A stretch of 64,000 bases of DNA, taken from contig CM043009.1 in NCBI GenBank assembly GCA_023678885.1, positions 15,741,117 through 15,805,116 of the forward strand. The letters are read 5' to 3'. The notes under the pieces are model-generated. The model did no database searches. It was not told the DNA's origin and saw only the letters and a program-made list of their open reading frames with translations. The stretch comes from Pogostemon cablin (Eukaryota > Streptophyta > Magnoliopsida > Lamiales > Lamiaceae). Numbering within the stretch: position 1 is the stretch's first letter; every line of letters starts with the position of its first letter. Below, piece after piece: positions 1 to 11,656 of this stretch. A program made the translations under genes and the position numbers.

Positions 1-1750
1 AGAAATAGAGCAATAAAACGGAAGGGCAAACCCCCCAAAGGACGGTCTTCTCGCATCCTCACCTTCAAATACTTTCTTTCCCTCTTCTTGTCTACACTCA
101 GCACCTTACCTTTCTTAGTCACACGTATATGATCCTTGGAATTTCCTTCATCCCATGGCTGTCTAGACACCTCATTGTCAATCTTCCACTCAAATTCAGA
201 ATCATCTGTCTTACAAAAATCAAGATTAAACAAGTTAGAAACCACATCTATGCTCTTGTACGATTGAGTTTCCATGGGCATCTTCATTGCTTGATCAAGA
301 GAGAAAACCACATCTTCATTATCTATCTGAAGTCTAAGCTTCTCGGCTCTTAACCTCTTTGCTCTTTCCCACTTCTTCTCAACTATAAGCTCAGTATTCT
401 TCTTTTAGGATGGCTCTAAGATGTTCTGAACAACAGGTGTAGCATTTGGTATCAAATCGAACATTGAACTGTGTTGCTCGTCTTCTGCTTGACCAAAAGG
501 GATTGGTCGAGCAGATAGGTTTTGGTCGAGTAACCCACCTCATCGGGAGCTTCCATTCACCATGTGTTGCTCAATCTCTGTTCATCTTGGGTATTCTGAT
601 CGAACGGATGGCGTTTGGTCGAGCAGGCTACCTGATCGTGAGCTCTCACCCCCAGGTGTTGTTTGACTTCAGTTCGACTTGGGTAGTCTGGTCGAACGGA
701 AGAGTGTAAGTCGAATGGTGCACCTGGAAATAGAGCATCGTAATTCTATTCGTCCGAGAGTTGCTCGACCTCCATTCGACCATCAGGTCTAGTCGAACAG
801 ATTGGGGTTGGTCGAACAAGGCTCCTGCCACCTTCGTTTTCGCTCGCCGCCTTTATCGAACCTTTATATTGCGTACTTTCAATGTGATGACATTATTCTC
901 CAATGTTTGTGTTAATTGATCCACATTCGCGGCCATCTGCCCCATAATCGAGGTAAGGTCCTTCAACTGCTTAGATAAATCTGCATGATCAATATTCATG
1001 GTATCCTCAAGACGATCAACCCTTGCATCATTCTCAGCCATATATCGATTGAACATATCTTCAACACTAACCTTCACTTCTTACTGCGGCTACTAGGCCC
1101 CATTTGTGTCAACTTTGTAATATGCTTTTGCTGAGACTCTAGTAGCTTGTTGATGTTAGCTAGACTAGAGACGATCTCATCATCCCTATTTGGCTTAACC
1201 ACTTGATGTTCAACCTGAACTACCTTACCAAGTTCATATGATCCTATATCTCTCTCTATAGGCCAGTCACGTGAATTTATAGAGATGTCTTCGAACAACT
1301 TTTTTGCTTCAAGTGCTGTCTTAGATAACAGCGCTCCTCCTGATGATGAATCAATAAAAACACGCGACTCACAATTCAATCCATAGTAGAAGATACTTAT
1401 GTATTCACTCTTAGACATTCCATGCTGTTGGCACCTCCTGAGCATGTCTTTAAACCTATCCCATGCCTCATAAAATTTCTCACCCCGATTTATAATAAAT
1501 TGAGTGATCTCTTATCTCATTCTTAAGATCCTTGAGGGTGACATATATCTCTCCAAGAACTTCTGCTGCAGTTGGTCCTATGTAGTGCAATCATTGGCAT
1601 CAAGAATCTCATACCAAGCTTTTGCCTTATCAATCAAAGAGAACTTGAATAGGGGAATCCGCCTAGCATTATCATTAGCTCCCGCACCCTTTCGAGGGTT
1701 TGTATAACCAAGAAATTATCATTATCCGGATTCTGCCTTGCTCCGGCCAT
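1..1750 (-). pseudogene. Athila-type gag, copy A (broken)
   Basis: This is a retrotransposon structural protein (gag, which forms the virus-like particle), read from an ATG at 1750 on the minus strand. It is collinear with the better copy at 14385-16272. Compared with that copy it has lost about 170 bp near 1711, which removes much of the N-terminal gag domain and joins the remains out of frame. Separate open pieces persist at 1445-1074, 1077-853 and 831-646. The 446-830 part is crowded with GGTCGA/TCGACC words. The left end of the gene region continues beyond the window. It cannot make a full product. Confidence 0.75.
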
Positions 1751-1898
1751 GTTTAGCTCAATGCGTTATTCGTTCCTTTCCTTCCTCTCCTTTTTCTAGT
1801 GCACAAATACTCAGAAAAATTCAAGGTTAGATAGAATTAAATAATCACAAATAAAAATCTTAATCAAATTAGAAATAATAAACTAATAATAACAGTCG

Positions 1899-1916
1899 TC
1901 CCCGACAACGGCGCCA
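1899..1916 (-). other. Primer binding site, tRNA-Asp type (copy A)
   Basis: On the minus strand it reads TGGCGCCGTTGTCGGGGA, the complement of the 3' end of plant tRNA-Asp with one mismatch. This is the known Athila primer site. It lies six bases inside the LTR that begins (plus coordinates) at 1923. Confidence 0.85.
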
Positions 1917-2985
1917 AGAACTTGATGCGTGTTTTCTTTGCACGCAAAATTAATCCCCAAGTGTTAAGGATATAAGTTGCAGCTTAAGCAAGTGACCAAG
2001 TGATTATCGAACCCAAAGGACAACGTATTATCAATTTAATTATTTGTTAAATTAATTAAGACAAGATGACAATAAGATTTGAGATTTAATTATCAACTAA
2101 AAGACTTAAATTAAATAACAAATAAAATAAAAGCACTTAGAAGAATACGAAAGTGGATCAAGTAGGAGAATAGGTAGCCCTAGGATAATCCAGTTTTAGG
2201 CATTAATTTTCTTTCCGTGTGTTGATGTCCGACTCTGCCTTGTGAAATATAGACGCATCACTAAACCATGCATATCTACTCTATAGACACAAGTAGACAT
2301 GCGTGTAACACGTGTGAATAACATCGGCGTAAGAGATATAATTCCACCCCCTTTCTAGGTACTATCTGTATCAATTATTTCCCTGGCCAATTGGTACTCT
2401 AACCCGATATGATCTCCCTTTATAGATACTATGAAGTTATACTCTTTATCCTACTTATTAACCCGAATTCAATTCAATTAGTAAGTATTCATTTATGATA
2501 GTTCTAATGAAGTTTCGGAGTCCCCTCACTTAGAATCATAACATGGAATCCTGTTCAGCAGTGAACGCACTCAATTTACAACCAAGATTTATATTCAGAC
2601 TCTATATACCAATTGAAGATGCACAAAACGAATGTGAATATGGATTAAAAAGCATAATCATATATAAAATCAATCCACAAGTAGTGTTGTACGGAGTTTA
2701 TATACGAAAGTTCAATTAATTCGTAAAAACCTTCATAATCCTAGTGCTACCAAAAAGGCTCTAGCACATGCTGTTACGAAGAACAATCATGGGTGTTGGA
2801 TAGATTTTACCCGGATGTCTGGAAAATTACAAGATAAATTAGGAAACGAAAAAAACCCTAGATGCGGGAGTCGTCGCGTCCTTATCCGTCTTGGATCCTC
2901 CTCTTGGTTCTTCTCTTGATTCCACAAACGAATCTTCAACGTGATGGATGGATGGAGGAAAGGATGTGGATGATGATTGGGGGTG

Positions 2986-4342
2986 TGTTAGATTGTATAC
3001 TAAAAGTCTTGTTTTTTGTATGGACAATGTTTAAACAATTTATTTGAAATAAGAATCATGTGATCAAACGTTTTGCATAATTATTTATGAATTGTTGCAA
3101 AAGTTCATTTACTTTATATTGTAGATAATGTGGTGTGCGACGTCACACGGAAGATCATATTATCGGCTCCTTATAAAGTATAAACAAATATTCACAACCG
3201 AGATAGAAAGGGACTATCTATCGGTATGGTTGCAGTGTAATTTGGCATTAGTCTGTCTTGACTATAAAATTGCACTAGTGCACTTTTTGTGTATTGAATA
3301 GGACCGCCATTGAGATCGTTCGTTTTATACTGACTATATAATAGAACTTGATCTATGTTATTATGGAAGTTCGTACTCTTAATCCCTATACAATAACCTC
3401 GATACATAAGCTAATATTTATTTCCTTGATTCATCAATGGGTGAGATTTAATTATTAAATCAATATGCTTCCTGAGTCGGGAGATGATATTGTCTCTATG
3501 GTGTGCTGTTGATTGTAGAAGGAATCTGTGTCCTAACGGAACTGGTTGATGATGTCCTTTGAGGAGCTCATAATGATTATCATGTAAACCCTGCAGGTGG
3601 ATTTATTCCGACATGATAATAAGGTTGAGTTGTACTACTCTCGGTCAATATATTAATTAATAGAGTTGTCAGTAACTTAATTAATTAATGGGTATTGAAT
3701 CTTAAACACGGGGAGATTAACGGGCTCATAATAAGAAGGAGTCCATAACGTAATTTGGGATTAGGGTGGCAGTTCAATAATATTTCTTTAGTGGACTGAT
3801 TTATTATTATTGGACTTAAGTATAAGTTTTGGGCTAAACTTAGATGCTTAAGCCCAATGGGAGGCCCAAACCCTAATGGGAGGCCCAAACCCTAATTTCT
3901 CCTCCTGGTCCCTGTTGTAGTTGTAGCCTATATATAGTCAATCTCAGCCCGGTAACCTAATACACACGCCTAAAAATCGTGAGTTTAAGGAGAACTGCAG
4001 ATTGAGATCGCTTTGGTGATCGTTACCCACACAACCGTCAAAGCGGGGCTTAGGAATATAACAGAAGACCGGAAGGTCATTTTTTTTTGCTGTTCATTCT
4101 CTACATCAATCCCGGTGAAAGGTAATCTAATTCTGCTCTTTTGCTTCCGCTGCAGTAGAATGGTATGGAACCTAACAGTTTATGCTAACCTAAAGATCCA
4201 AACGCCAACAATTTTTTTTTGCTGTTCATTCTCTACATCAATCCCGGTGAAAGGTAATCTAATTCTGCTCTTTTGCTTCCGCTGCAGTAGAATGGTATGG
4301 AACCTAACAGTTTATGCTAACCTAAAGATCCAAACGCCAACA
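2986..4342 (+). repeat. Copia 1 5' LTR
   Basis: It begins TGTTAGATTG and ends CCAACA just before the primer site. It is collinear with the 3' LTR at 10455-11656, but longer because of a 132-bp terminal tandem duplication and a second small duplication of about 19-20 bp near 3858-3895 (the aatgggaggcccaaaccct unit). Open frames inside it are LTR sequence, not genes. Confidence 0.95.
4079..4342 (+). repeat. Perfect 132-bp tandem duplication at the end of the 5' LTR
   Basis: Units are 4079-4210 and 4211-4342 and look identical base for base. The second unit ends exactly at the LTR terminus (CCAACA). The 3' LTR of the same element has only one, diverged copy. 132 is a multiple of three, so the frame through it stays open, but no known protein is recognisable. 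Confidence 0.95.
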
Positions 4343-4344
4343 AT

Positions 4345-4356
4345 TGGTATCAGAGC
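4345..4356 (+). other. Copia 1 primer binding site (initiator tRNA-Met)
   Basis: TGGTATCAGAGC, two bases after the LTR end, is complementary to the 3' end of plant initiator tRNA-Met. This is the usual Copia primer for minus-strand DNA synthesis. Confidence 0.95.
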
Positions 4357-6480
4357 GTAGGTTCTAAGGCTAAACGTGACACGTTAGGCTAGGGTTTGAT
4401 TACATATTGTGGTGCTAGAAATAGGGTAAAAGTTTTGATGAGAATTATGTGAATAATTTGTTAATTAATAATTCGTCAATTATGATCGCATGTTGTATTC
4501 TCGGTGAAAACAATCTGAATTATCCTATTCCTTTTATCGCGCCTGTTTCACCTCAACTACCCGTTCACACACGTTTACTCACGGCTCATGCTCACGTCCG
4601 TCGATTGATGGTGGACTACCGGTGAAAGAAAGAGTAAGGGTTTGACGAAGCAAAGTTGAGAGGCATGGAGACATTGTTCCGTCGTCTTTGATAGCGCTGA
4701 TGATTTTTTCTCCATCGCTAGAAAGAGCAATGGGTATTTGCTGATGATCCCAAAGTGAAAGGAAAGTTGGATGTTGCGGTCTAGACACCATGGCTGGACT
4801 GCGACGTACACGAACTTCTGCCGGCTTCGATGAAGGCAGACGAGGAGACTTTTTCTCCGAGCGGGCTAATGGAATCTGGGCGAACTGTCGTTCGGGTCAG
4901 ATGAAGCTGTGGCAATTTTGACGCGTTTCCGGCGACACCCTTGTCGTGTTGGGCAAGGCAACGCGGCAAGGCATTGCTGGACAGCTGGCGGCTTGTGGCT
5001 AACACGGGTAAGACTCCACGGCAGCGAGGGTTGGCAGGCACGCAACGGCTGGAGCCTGTCGTTGAAGGTGACGTTTCAACAGATGGCGACGCCGGTAAGG
5101 AAATAGCTTTCACGACGGGCAACGGACGAGGCATGGCCAGCCGCTGGTGGAAATGCTGTGTGATGTTCGGTGAAAGATGGTTTTCGGGAAGCGCAATATA
5201 TGCGTTGATTTATTCTGATTGATAGAGCGGCGGCGAGCATCGCAACCGATAGCCGCTGTCGGCAAGGCTGCCGACAGCGGACGGAGCGGTTGGTTCTGAT
5301 TAAGCGGAACGAAAAGCTGGAAGTAATCATAAGCGCCGGCAGCAGATGACGTCAGTGTCTAAGCGATCATCTTCGGCAACAGTTGTTTTCCGGTAGACTG
5401 GTGGAGTGGCGCCACTTCTTTCGGCGACAACTGTGATGGCCAGTAGGAATTCGTGTGTGACGATGATGAGTAGGTAGGGTAGTTGTGGGCCGTTTCTTGT
5501 GACATTCCTGCTATGTGGGTTTTTGGCTTGGGCCCAAATTTAATCTTTTTGGCTGCGGTGAATATGGACTATTTTGCTTTGGTCCCAATTTCAATCCTTC
5601 TTGCTGGACAAGTCTCATACTTCAATTGCTTGTTGACTAAGTCAACTTTTATTTGGCAATTAATTTTATTTCCTTATATATAATTGCTATAATTGTTTTT
5701 TTACAATTATTATTATATATTTGGGATGCATGCTATTTGATTTATTGCTTTAAATAATGGCATGCTAATTGTTTGCTTAATTATATTTGTTATATTGTAT
5801 GCATGTAAAAATCCTCTTGTTAAATAACTAAGTGGGAGAGGGATTGGTAAATAAATCCCACGGCCTCCATTATTAATTTATTGTGTGATGCGAGTAAGCT
5901 TATGAGTCGGCTATAGTGCATTCCTCCCCAACAGATGAGTTTTATTTGTGGATCACTGGAATAAATTTCATTAAATAATTGTTATTTATAATGTGATGCA
6001 AGTAAGCTTATGAGTCGGCTATAGTGCCTTCCTCCCCAACGGATGAGTTTTATTTGCGGATCACTGGTAAAAATTAATAATTGATGATTGTAGGAAATTA
6101 TTTAAGGGCGTGTGGACTTCTCTAACTGTAAGACACACAAACTTGAGTGACAACTTATATCAAATAATGGTATACACTTAGGTGCAATTAATATATATAC
6201 TCCCAAACATAGTCACTGCTATTGAATTGCATGGTCAAAGTATAACCGACTATTAATCATTGGATCATAAGGTTAATTTGATAAATGGAATTAATGGGTA
6301 AAATCTTCTTTTGCGAATGTTCGGGTTTGTCTACGTCCACACTAACGTGGCACGCAAATTCACGGTGCTTGAAATGTCGGTGAATTTATTTTATATTGTT
6401 TATTGAGGGAATCAATATAAATTTTAAATTCGAAGTGTTTGATCATTTATATTTATTTATTTGATTCTAAGGATTTTCAA
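4357..6480 (+). other. Long untranslated leader of Copia 1
   Basis: There are 2.1 kb between the primer site and the gag ATG, where most Copia elements have far less. About 4560-5470 is markedly GC-richer than its surroundings and carries overlapping short ORFs on both strands (for example 5134-4781 minus and 4941-5222 plus), none of which I recognise. The remainder, about 5480-6480, is AT-rich. It contains a purine run (5829-5846) and two copies of a block of about 75 bp, and it aligns with the leader of the second Copia (56690-57310, minus strand). Confidence 0.8.
5883..6067 (+). repeat. Duplicated leader block, period about 110 bp
   Basis: Two copies, about 5883-5957 and 5992-6066, share the run agtaagcttatgagtcggct and the later part ending ggatcactgg. 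They differ at only a few bases and are separated by AT-rich spacer. The second Copia carries the same pair in its leader (57067-57250), so the duplication predates both insertions. Confidence 0.85.
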
Positions 6481-7554
6481 ATGGTTTTTAATCCACTTGT
6501 TATGATACTTAAAGATAACGAACTTACTGGTCCTAACTATATTGATTGGAAAAGAAACCTGAATATTGTTCTTACTGCTGAAGAATATAAGTTTGTGCTC
6601 AATGTCCCATGTCCTCAAGCCCCTACTACTGAATTTACTGAAGCGGAGATTGCTGCTCATGGGAGGTGGGTCAAGGCTGATGAGATGGCGCGGTGCTACA
6701 TTTTAGCTTTCATGTCAAATGTGCTGCAACATCAGCATCATGCCATGAAGACTGCTCAGGCCAAGATGCTAAATCTCCAGAAACTCTTCGGTCATCAAAG
6801 TAGGGCTGCTAGACAACAGGCCATGGTTGAGTTGACGAATGCCAAAATGGCTGAGGGTGCTTCTGTGAGGGATCACGTCCTCAAAATGATGGGCCATTTC
6901 AATGAGTTGGAAGTCCTTGGAGCTAAAATCAATGGGAAAACCCAAGTCGATTTCATACTCCAAAGCTTGCCTAGGAGTTTTGAGCAGTTTCGCTTGAATT
7001 ACAACATGAATCGTAGATTGTATTCGTTAGCGGAACTTCTGACAGAACTTGTGGCGGCGGAAGGGCTTATTCGTCAACGTCCTCAAGTGAATATTGCTAA
7101 AAATGTTGCTCGTCCTAAGCCGAAAGGTGGTAGAAAGAAGAAGCAGCAAGCAAAACCAGCAGCTATCATGAGAGGTGGAGCACAAGGTGGTGTGGTCAAG
7201 AAGCCTAAAGGCAAGCGCTTCAAATGCAAGCAGCCGGGTCATTACAAGGCTGACTGCCCTCTACTAAAGGGGAACGAGCAAGGTATGTCTCATTTACTTA
7301 TTGTTGAATCATGCTTAGCGACTGTATCTGCTGACACTTGGTGTGTAGATAAGGGAGCCACTGATCATGTCTGCAATTCTTTGCATGAGTTCCAATCAAC
7401 CCGACAGCTAAGTGATGGAAAGATTGCCATATTCATGGGAGATGCTACGAAAGTGGCTGCTGTTGCAGTGGGAGATTTTTATTTATTGTTTGATAGGAAT
7501 AAAACTCTTGTTTTGAGAGATTGTCTTTACGTATCTTCTTTTAGAAGAATTTAA
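6481..7554 (+). pseudogene. Copia 1 gag and start of protease
   Basis: The gag polyprotein start would form the particle and bind RNA. The ATG at 6481 is chosen because the family's N-terminus (MVFNPLVMILKDNELTGPNY) begins there. The longer frame from 6439 adds only leader. The frame is open for 357 codons. Near residues 240-260 there is a basic stretch and then a zinc knuckle reading FKCKQPGHYKADC, in which the first cysteine of CX2CX4HX4C has become arginine. The protease motif near residue 290 reads WCVDKGATDH where D-S/T-G is expected. At 7552-7554 a one-base frameshift ends the frame, and the protein continues in another frame at 7557. Both changed motifs suggest an inactive product. Confidence 0.9.
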
Positions 7555-8711
7555 TTTTGGTTTCTAAATTGTTTATGGATGGATATTCAGTTTCTTTTAA
7601 TGGCAAGGTTATTATTAAGAAGAATGGAATTGTTATCTGTTGTGGTACGTTGGTTGATAATCTGTATACTCTTAATCATGTATCTCCTGCAATGCAACAA
7701 ATGGAAATTAATGATGCATCTACTAATCATAATAAGAGAAAATAATCTTCAAAAATGAATCAAACATATCTTTGGCATCTAAGACTTGGTCACATTAACT
7801 TGAGTAGGATTCAAAAGTTGATCGAGGATGGACCTTTAAGTTTATTGGAACTTCAAAATTATCCAACTTGTGAATCATGCTTGAAAGGGAAATGACTAAA
7901 AGGCCTTTTAAGGCGAAGGGGTATAGAGCCAAAGAAGTTTTGTAATTGATTCATTCTGATTTGTGTGGTCCTATGTCTATCCAAGCAAGAGGTGGTTTCG
8001 AATATTTCATCACATTCATTGACAATTATTCAAGATATGGATATATTTATTTGATGCGCTGCAAGTCTGAGTGCTTTGATAAATTCAAATAGTACAAGGC
8101 TGATGTGGAGAAGCGTCATAATAAATCTATTAAAACATTACGATATGATCATGGTGGGGAATACCTCTTGGAGAATTTAGAGATTATTTATCAAGGAAAG
8201 GGGTTGAATCCCAATTGTCTGCACCGGGCACACCCTAGCAGAATGGTGTAGCGGAAAGAAGGAATATAACTCTTATAGAAATAGTTAGATCAATGATGAG
8301 TTATTCTGAATTACCAAATTCGTTTTGGGGATATGCCTTGGAAACAGCGGCTTACATTCTGAATTTAGTACCTTCTAAATCGGTATCCTCTACACCCTCA
8401 GAATTGTGGACCGGGCGAAAGAATAGTCTTAAGCACAGTTGAATTTGGGGTGATCCAGCACATGTGTTGAAGGGAGATGCTGATAAGTTAGAATCGCGTA
8501 CTAATATTTGTCTGTTTGTGGGATATCCTATAGGAACGAAGGGTGGTTTATTTTATGATCCTAAGAGTCAAAAAGTAATTGTTAGCATAAATGCTAGATT
8601 CTTGGAAGAGGATTATATAATGAATTACAAACCCATGAGTAGAATTGTTCTAGAAGAAATTAGGGGGGAAACATCTAATTTAATACCAAATGTACAAGAG
8701 GAAACACCATA
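7555..8711 (+). pseudogene. Copia 1 gag-pre-integrase and integrase, disrupted
   Basis: This is the integrase part of pol, which inserts element DNA into the genome. Translation in shifting frames gives a pre-integrase zinc region around 7757-7893 (YLWHLRLGHINLS, then CESCLKGK). The core follows with IHSDLCGP near 7950, LRYDHGGEY near 8145 (RSDRGGEY is usual) and the stretch ending SFWGYALETAAYILN near 8360. The C-terminal part is open at 8464-8711 and includes LFVGYPIGTKGG. At least four stops and some frameshifts interrupt it, so it is not functional. Confidence 0.9.
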
Positions 8712-8857
8712 AGAAACTGCAACGCATGTCACATCTGATATACAATTGCCTATAGTGCCTCGTCGCAGTGGGAGGGTTGTGAGACAACTGGAAAGATTCA
8801 TTTTTTTAGGAGAGTCGTCAGACTTTGTCTCTGGTGAACATGAAATCGATCCATAGA

Positions 8858-10405
8858 GTTACGTCGAAGCATTACAAGATAAAGATGTGAATTCTTGGCA
8901 AAAAACAATGAAATCCAAGATAGAATCCATGTATTCTAACCAAGTCTGGGAGCTTGTAGAACCACCAAATGGTGTAAAAGCCATTGTATGTAAGTGGGTC
9001 TACAAAAGAAAAAGAGGATCTGATGGTAAGGTTGAAACCTTTAAAGCAAGGCTTGTCGCGAAAGGATATACCCAGAAAGAGGGAATCAATTATGAGAAAA
9101 CCTTCTCGCCTGTTGCCATGCTTAAGTCGATCCGGATTCTTTTGTCTATTGTTGTTCATATGGATTATGAGGTATGGCAAATGGATGTCAAGACAACTTT
9201 CCTAAATGGAAGTCTTGAGGAAAACATCCATATGAAGCAACCAGAAGGATTCATTGAATAGGGCAAAGAGCATCTTTTGTGCAAGCTTAATAGGTCCATT
9301 TATGGACTTAAACAGGCTCCAAGATCTTAGAAATCTGTTTTGATGAGGTAATCCAGTCATGCGGATTTGTTAAATGTCCGGATGAGTCTTGTGTGTACAA
9401 AAAGTATGACGGAAATGTGGGTGGTGTTTCTTATACTCTACGTGGATGATATCCTGCTCATTGGAAATAATGTAAAGGTACAGTCTGGCGTAAGGGTATG
9501 GCTATCTAAGCAGTTTGAAATGAAAGACTTAGAAGAAGCCGGTCACATTCTAGGAATTAAAGTGATAAGAAATCACAAGAAAAGAATGTTATGCTTATCC
9601 CAAGCTTCATATATTGATACTATCCTTGCTCGTTTTCATATGCAAGATTCCAAGAAAGGTTTTTTACCTTTTAGGCATGGAATACATATATCGAAGGAAA
9701 TGTGTCCAAAGACACAAAAGAAGATAGATGACATGAAGGCGGTTCCATATGCTTCGGCAATAGGAAGCCTTATATATGCTATGTTATGTACGAGAATGGA
9801 TATCTATTTTACCGTGGGCATACTTAGTAGGTATCAAAGTAATCCCGAAGAGGGGCATTGGACTGCGGTAAAATATATTTTGAAGTACCTGAGAAGGACT
9901 AGGAATTATATATTGGTATACCAGGCAGATTCTTTGCTACCTATGGGTTACACGGATTCGAATTTCTAATCGGACAAGGACAACAGTAAATCCACCTCGG
10001 GTTATGTGTTTACTCTTGGAGGAGGAGGCATAGTATGGATGAGTATTAAGCAGAAATGGGTTTCTGACTCCACCATGGAAGATGAATATGTAGCAGCCTC
10101 TGAGGTAGCTAAGGAAGCAGTATGGCTCAGGAACTTCTTGTTGGACTTAGATGTGATTCCTGGTTTGCTCAAAGTCAATCACAATTTATTGTGATAACAG
10201 CGGTGCAGTTGCAAACTCGAAGGAATCACGAGCCCATAAGACAAGTAAACACATTGAGCGCAAGTATCACCTGATACGAGATATTGTGAAAAGATGGGAG
10301 GTCGTTGTCGCTAAGATTGCATCGGATGATAACCTAGCTGATCCTTTCACTAAGGGCCTTCCGGCGAAAGCTTTTGAGGGGCATGTTGAAGGAATGGGGC
10401 TATGA
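8858..10405 (+). pseudogene. Copia 1 reverse transcriptase and RNase H, disrupted
   Basis: The RT N-terminus is open at 8887-9261 (WVYKRKRGSDGKVETFKARLVAKG, then the QMDVKTTFLNG block), interrupted by TAG at 9259-9261 and a further stop near 9328. The catalytic block LYVDDILLIG lies at about 9436-9465. RNase H follows at about 9950-10405: MEDEYVAASEVAKEAVW, then a frameshift near 10185, then CDNSGAVANSKESRAHK and DNLADPFTK, ending with TGA at 10403-10405. All domains are present and in the right order, but stops and frame changes rule out a working polyprotein. Confidence 0.92.
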
Positions 10406-10443
10406 TGCATGTCAGCAGATATGGCAGCATAGTCTTGTCGTAT

Positions 10444-10454
10444 AAGTGGGAGAT
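10444..10454 (+). other. Copia 1 polypurine tract
   Basis: AAGTGGGAGAT lies directly before the TGTTAG start of the 3' LTR. This is where plus-strand DNA synthesis is primed. Confidence 0.9.
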
Positions 10455-11656
10455 TGTTAGATTGTATACTAAAAGTCTTGCTTTTTGTATGGACAATGTT
10501 TAAACAATTTATTTGAAATGAGAATCATATGATCAAACATTTTGCATAATTATTTATGAATTGTTGCAAAAGTCCATTTACTTTATACTGTAAATAATGT
10601 GGTGTGCGGCATCACACGAAGATCAAATTATCGGCTCCTTATAAAGCATAAACAAATATTCACAACCGAGATAGAAAGGGACTATCTATCGGTATGGTTG
10701 TAGTATAATTTGGCATTAGTCTGTCTTGACTATAAAATTACACTAGTGCACTTTCTGTGTATTGAATAGGACCGCCGTTGAGATCGTTCGGTTTATACTG
10801 ACTATATAATAGAACTTGATCTCTGTTATTATGGAAGTCTGTACTCTTAATCCCTACACAATAATCTCGACACGTAAGCCAGTATTTATTTCCTTGATTC
10901 AGCAATGGGTGAGATTTAATTATTAAATCAATATGCTTCATGAGTCGGGAGATGATATTGTCTCTATGGTGTGCTATTGATTGTAGAAGGAATCTGTGTC
11001 CTAACAGAACTGGTTGATGATGTCCCCTTGAGGAGCTCATAATGATTATCATGTAATCCCTGCAGGTGGATTTATTCCGACATAATAATAAGGTTAAGTG
11101 GTACTACTCTCGGTCAATATATTAATTAATAGAGTTGTCAGTAACTTAATTAATTAATGGGCATTGAATCTTAAACACGGGGAGATTAACGGGTTTATAA
11201 TAAGAAGGAGCCCATAATGTAATTTGGCATTAGGGTGGCAGTTCAATAATATTTCTTTAGTGGACTGATTTATTATTATTGGACTTAAGTATAAGTTTTG
11301 GGCTAAACTTAGATGCTTAAGCCCAATGGGAGGCTCAAACCCTAATTTCTCCTCCTGGTCCCTATTGTATAAAATATATAGCCAATCTCAGCAGCCCGAT
11401 AAACTAATACACACACCTAAAAATAGTGAGTTTAAGGAGAACTGCAGATTGAGATCGCTTTGGTGATCGTTGCACACACAACGTTAAAGCGAGGCTTAGG
11501 AATACAATAGAAGACCGGAAGCTCGTTCTTTCTTGCTGTTCTTCCGCTACATCAAACCCGATGAAAGGTAATCCAATTCTGCTCTTTTGCTTCCGCTGCA
11601 GTAGAATGGTATGGAACATAACGGTTCACGCTAACCTAAAGATCCAAATACCAATA
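10455..11656 (+). repeat. Copia 1 3' LTR
   Basis: It begins TGTTAGATTG and ends CCAATA, where the 5' LTR has CCAACA. It is followed by the target duplication GGGTG (11657-11661). It lacks both tandem duplications of the 5' LTR. Confidence 0.95.

Larger units (their letters stand above)
2986..11656 (+). mobile_element. Ty1/Copia retrotransposon 1, nearly complete
   Basis: The element is 8.7 kb. In order it has a 5' LTR (2986-4342), a PBS for initiator tRNA-Met (4345-4356), a 2.1-kb leader, gag with protease, integrase, reverse transcriptase, RNase H, a purine tract (10444-10454) and a 3' LTR (10455-11656). Integrase before RT is the Copia order. The five bases GGGTG at 2981-2985 are repeated at 11657-11661, so it is a genuine insertion event. 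The host site is an Athila LTR. The coding region has several stops and frameshifts. By eye the LTRs differ at roughly 4-5% of positions outside the tandem duplications, so it is older than the Copia copy at 52350-60806. Confidence 0.95.
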
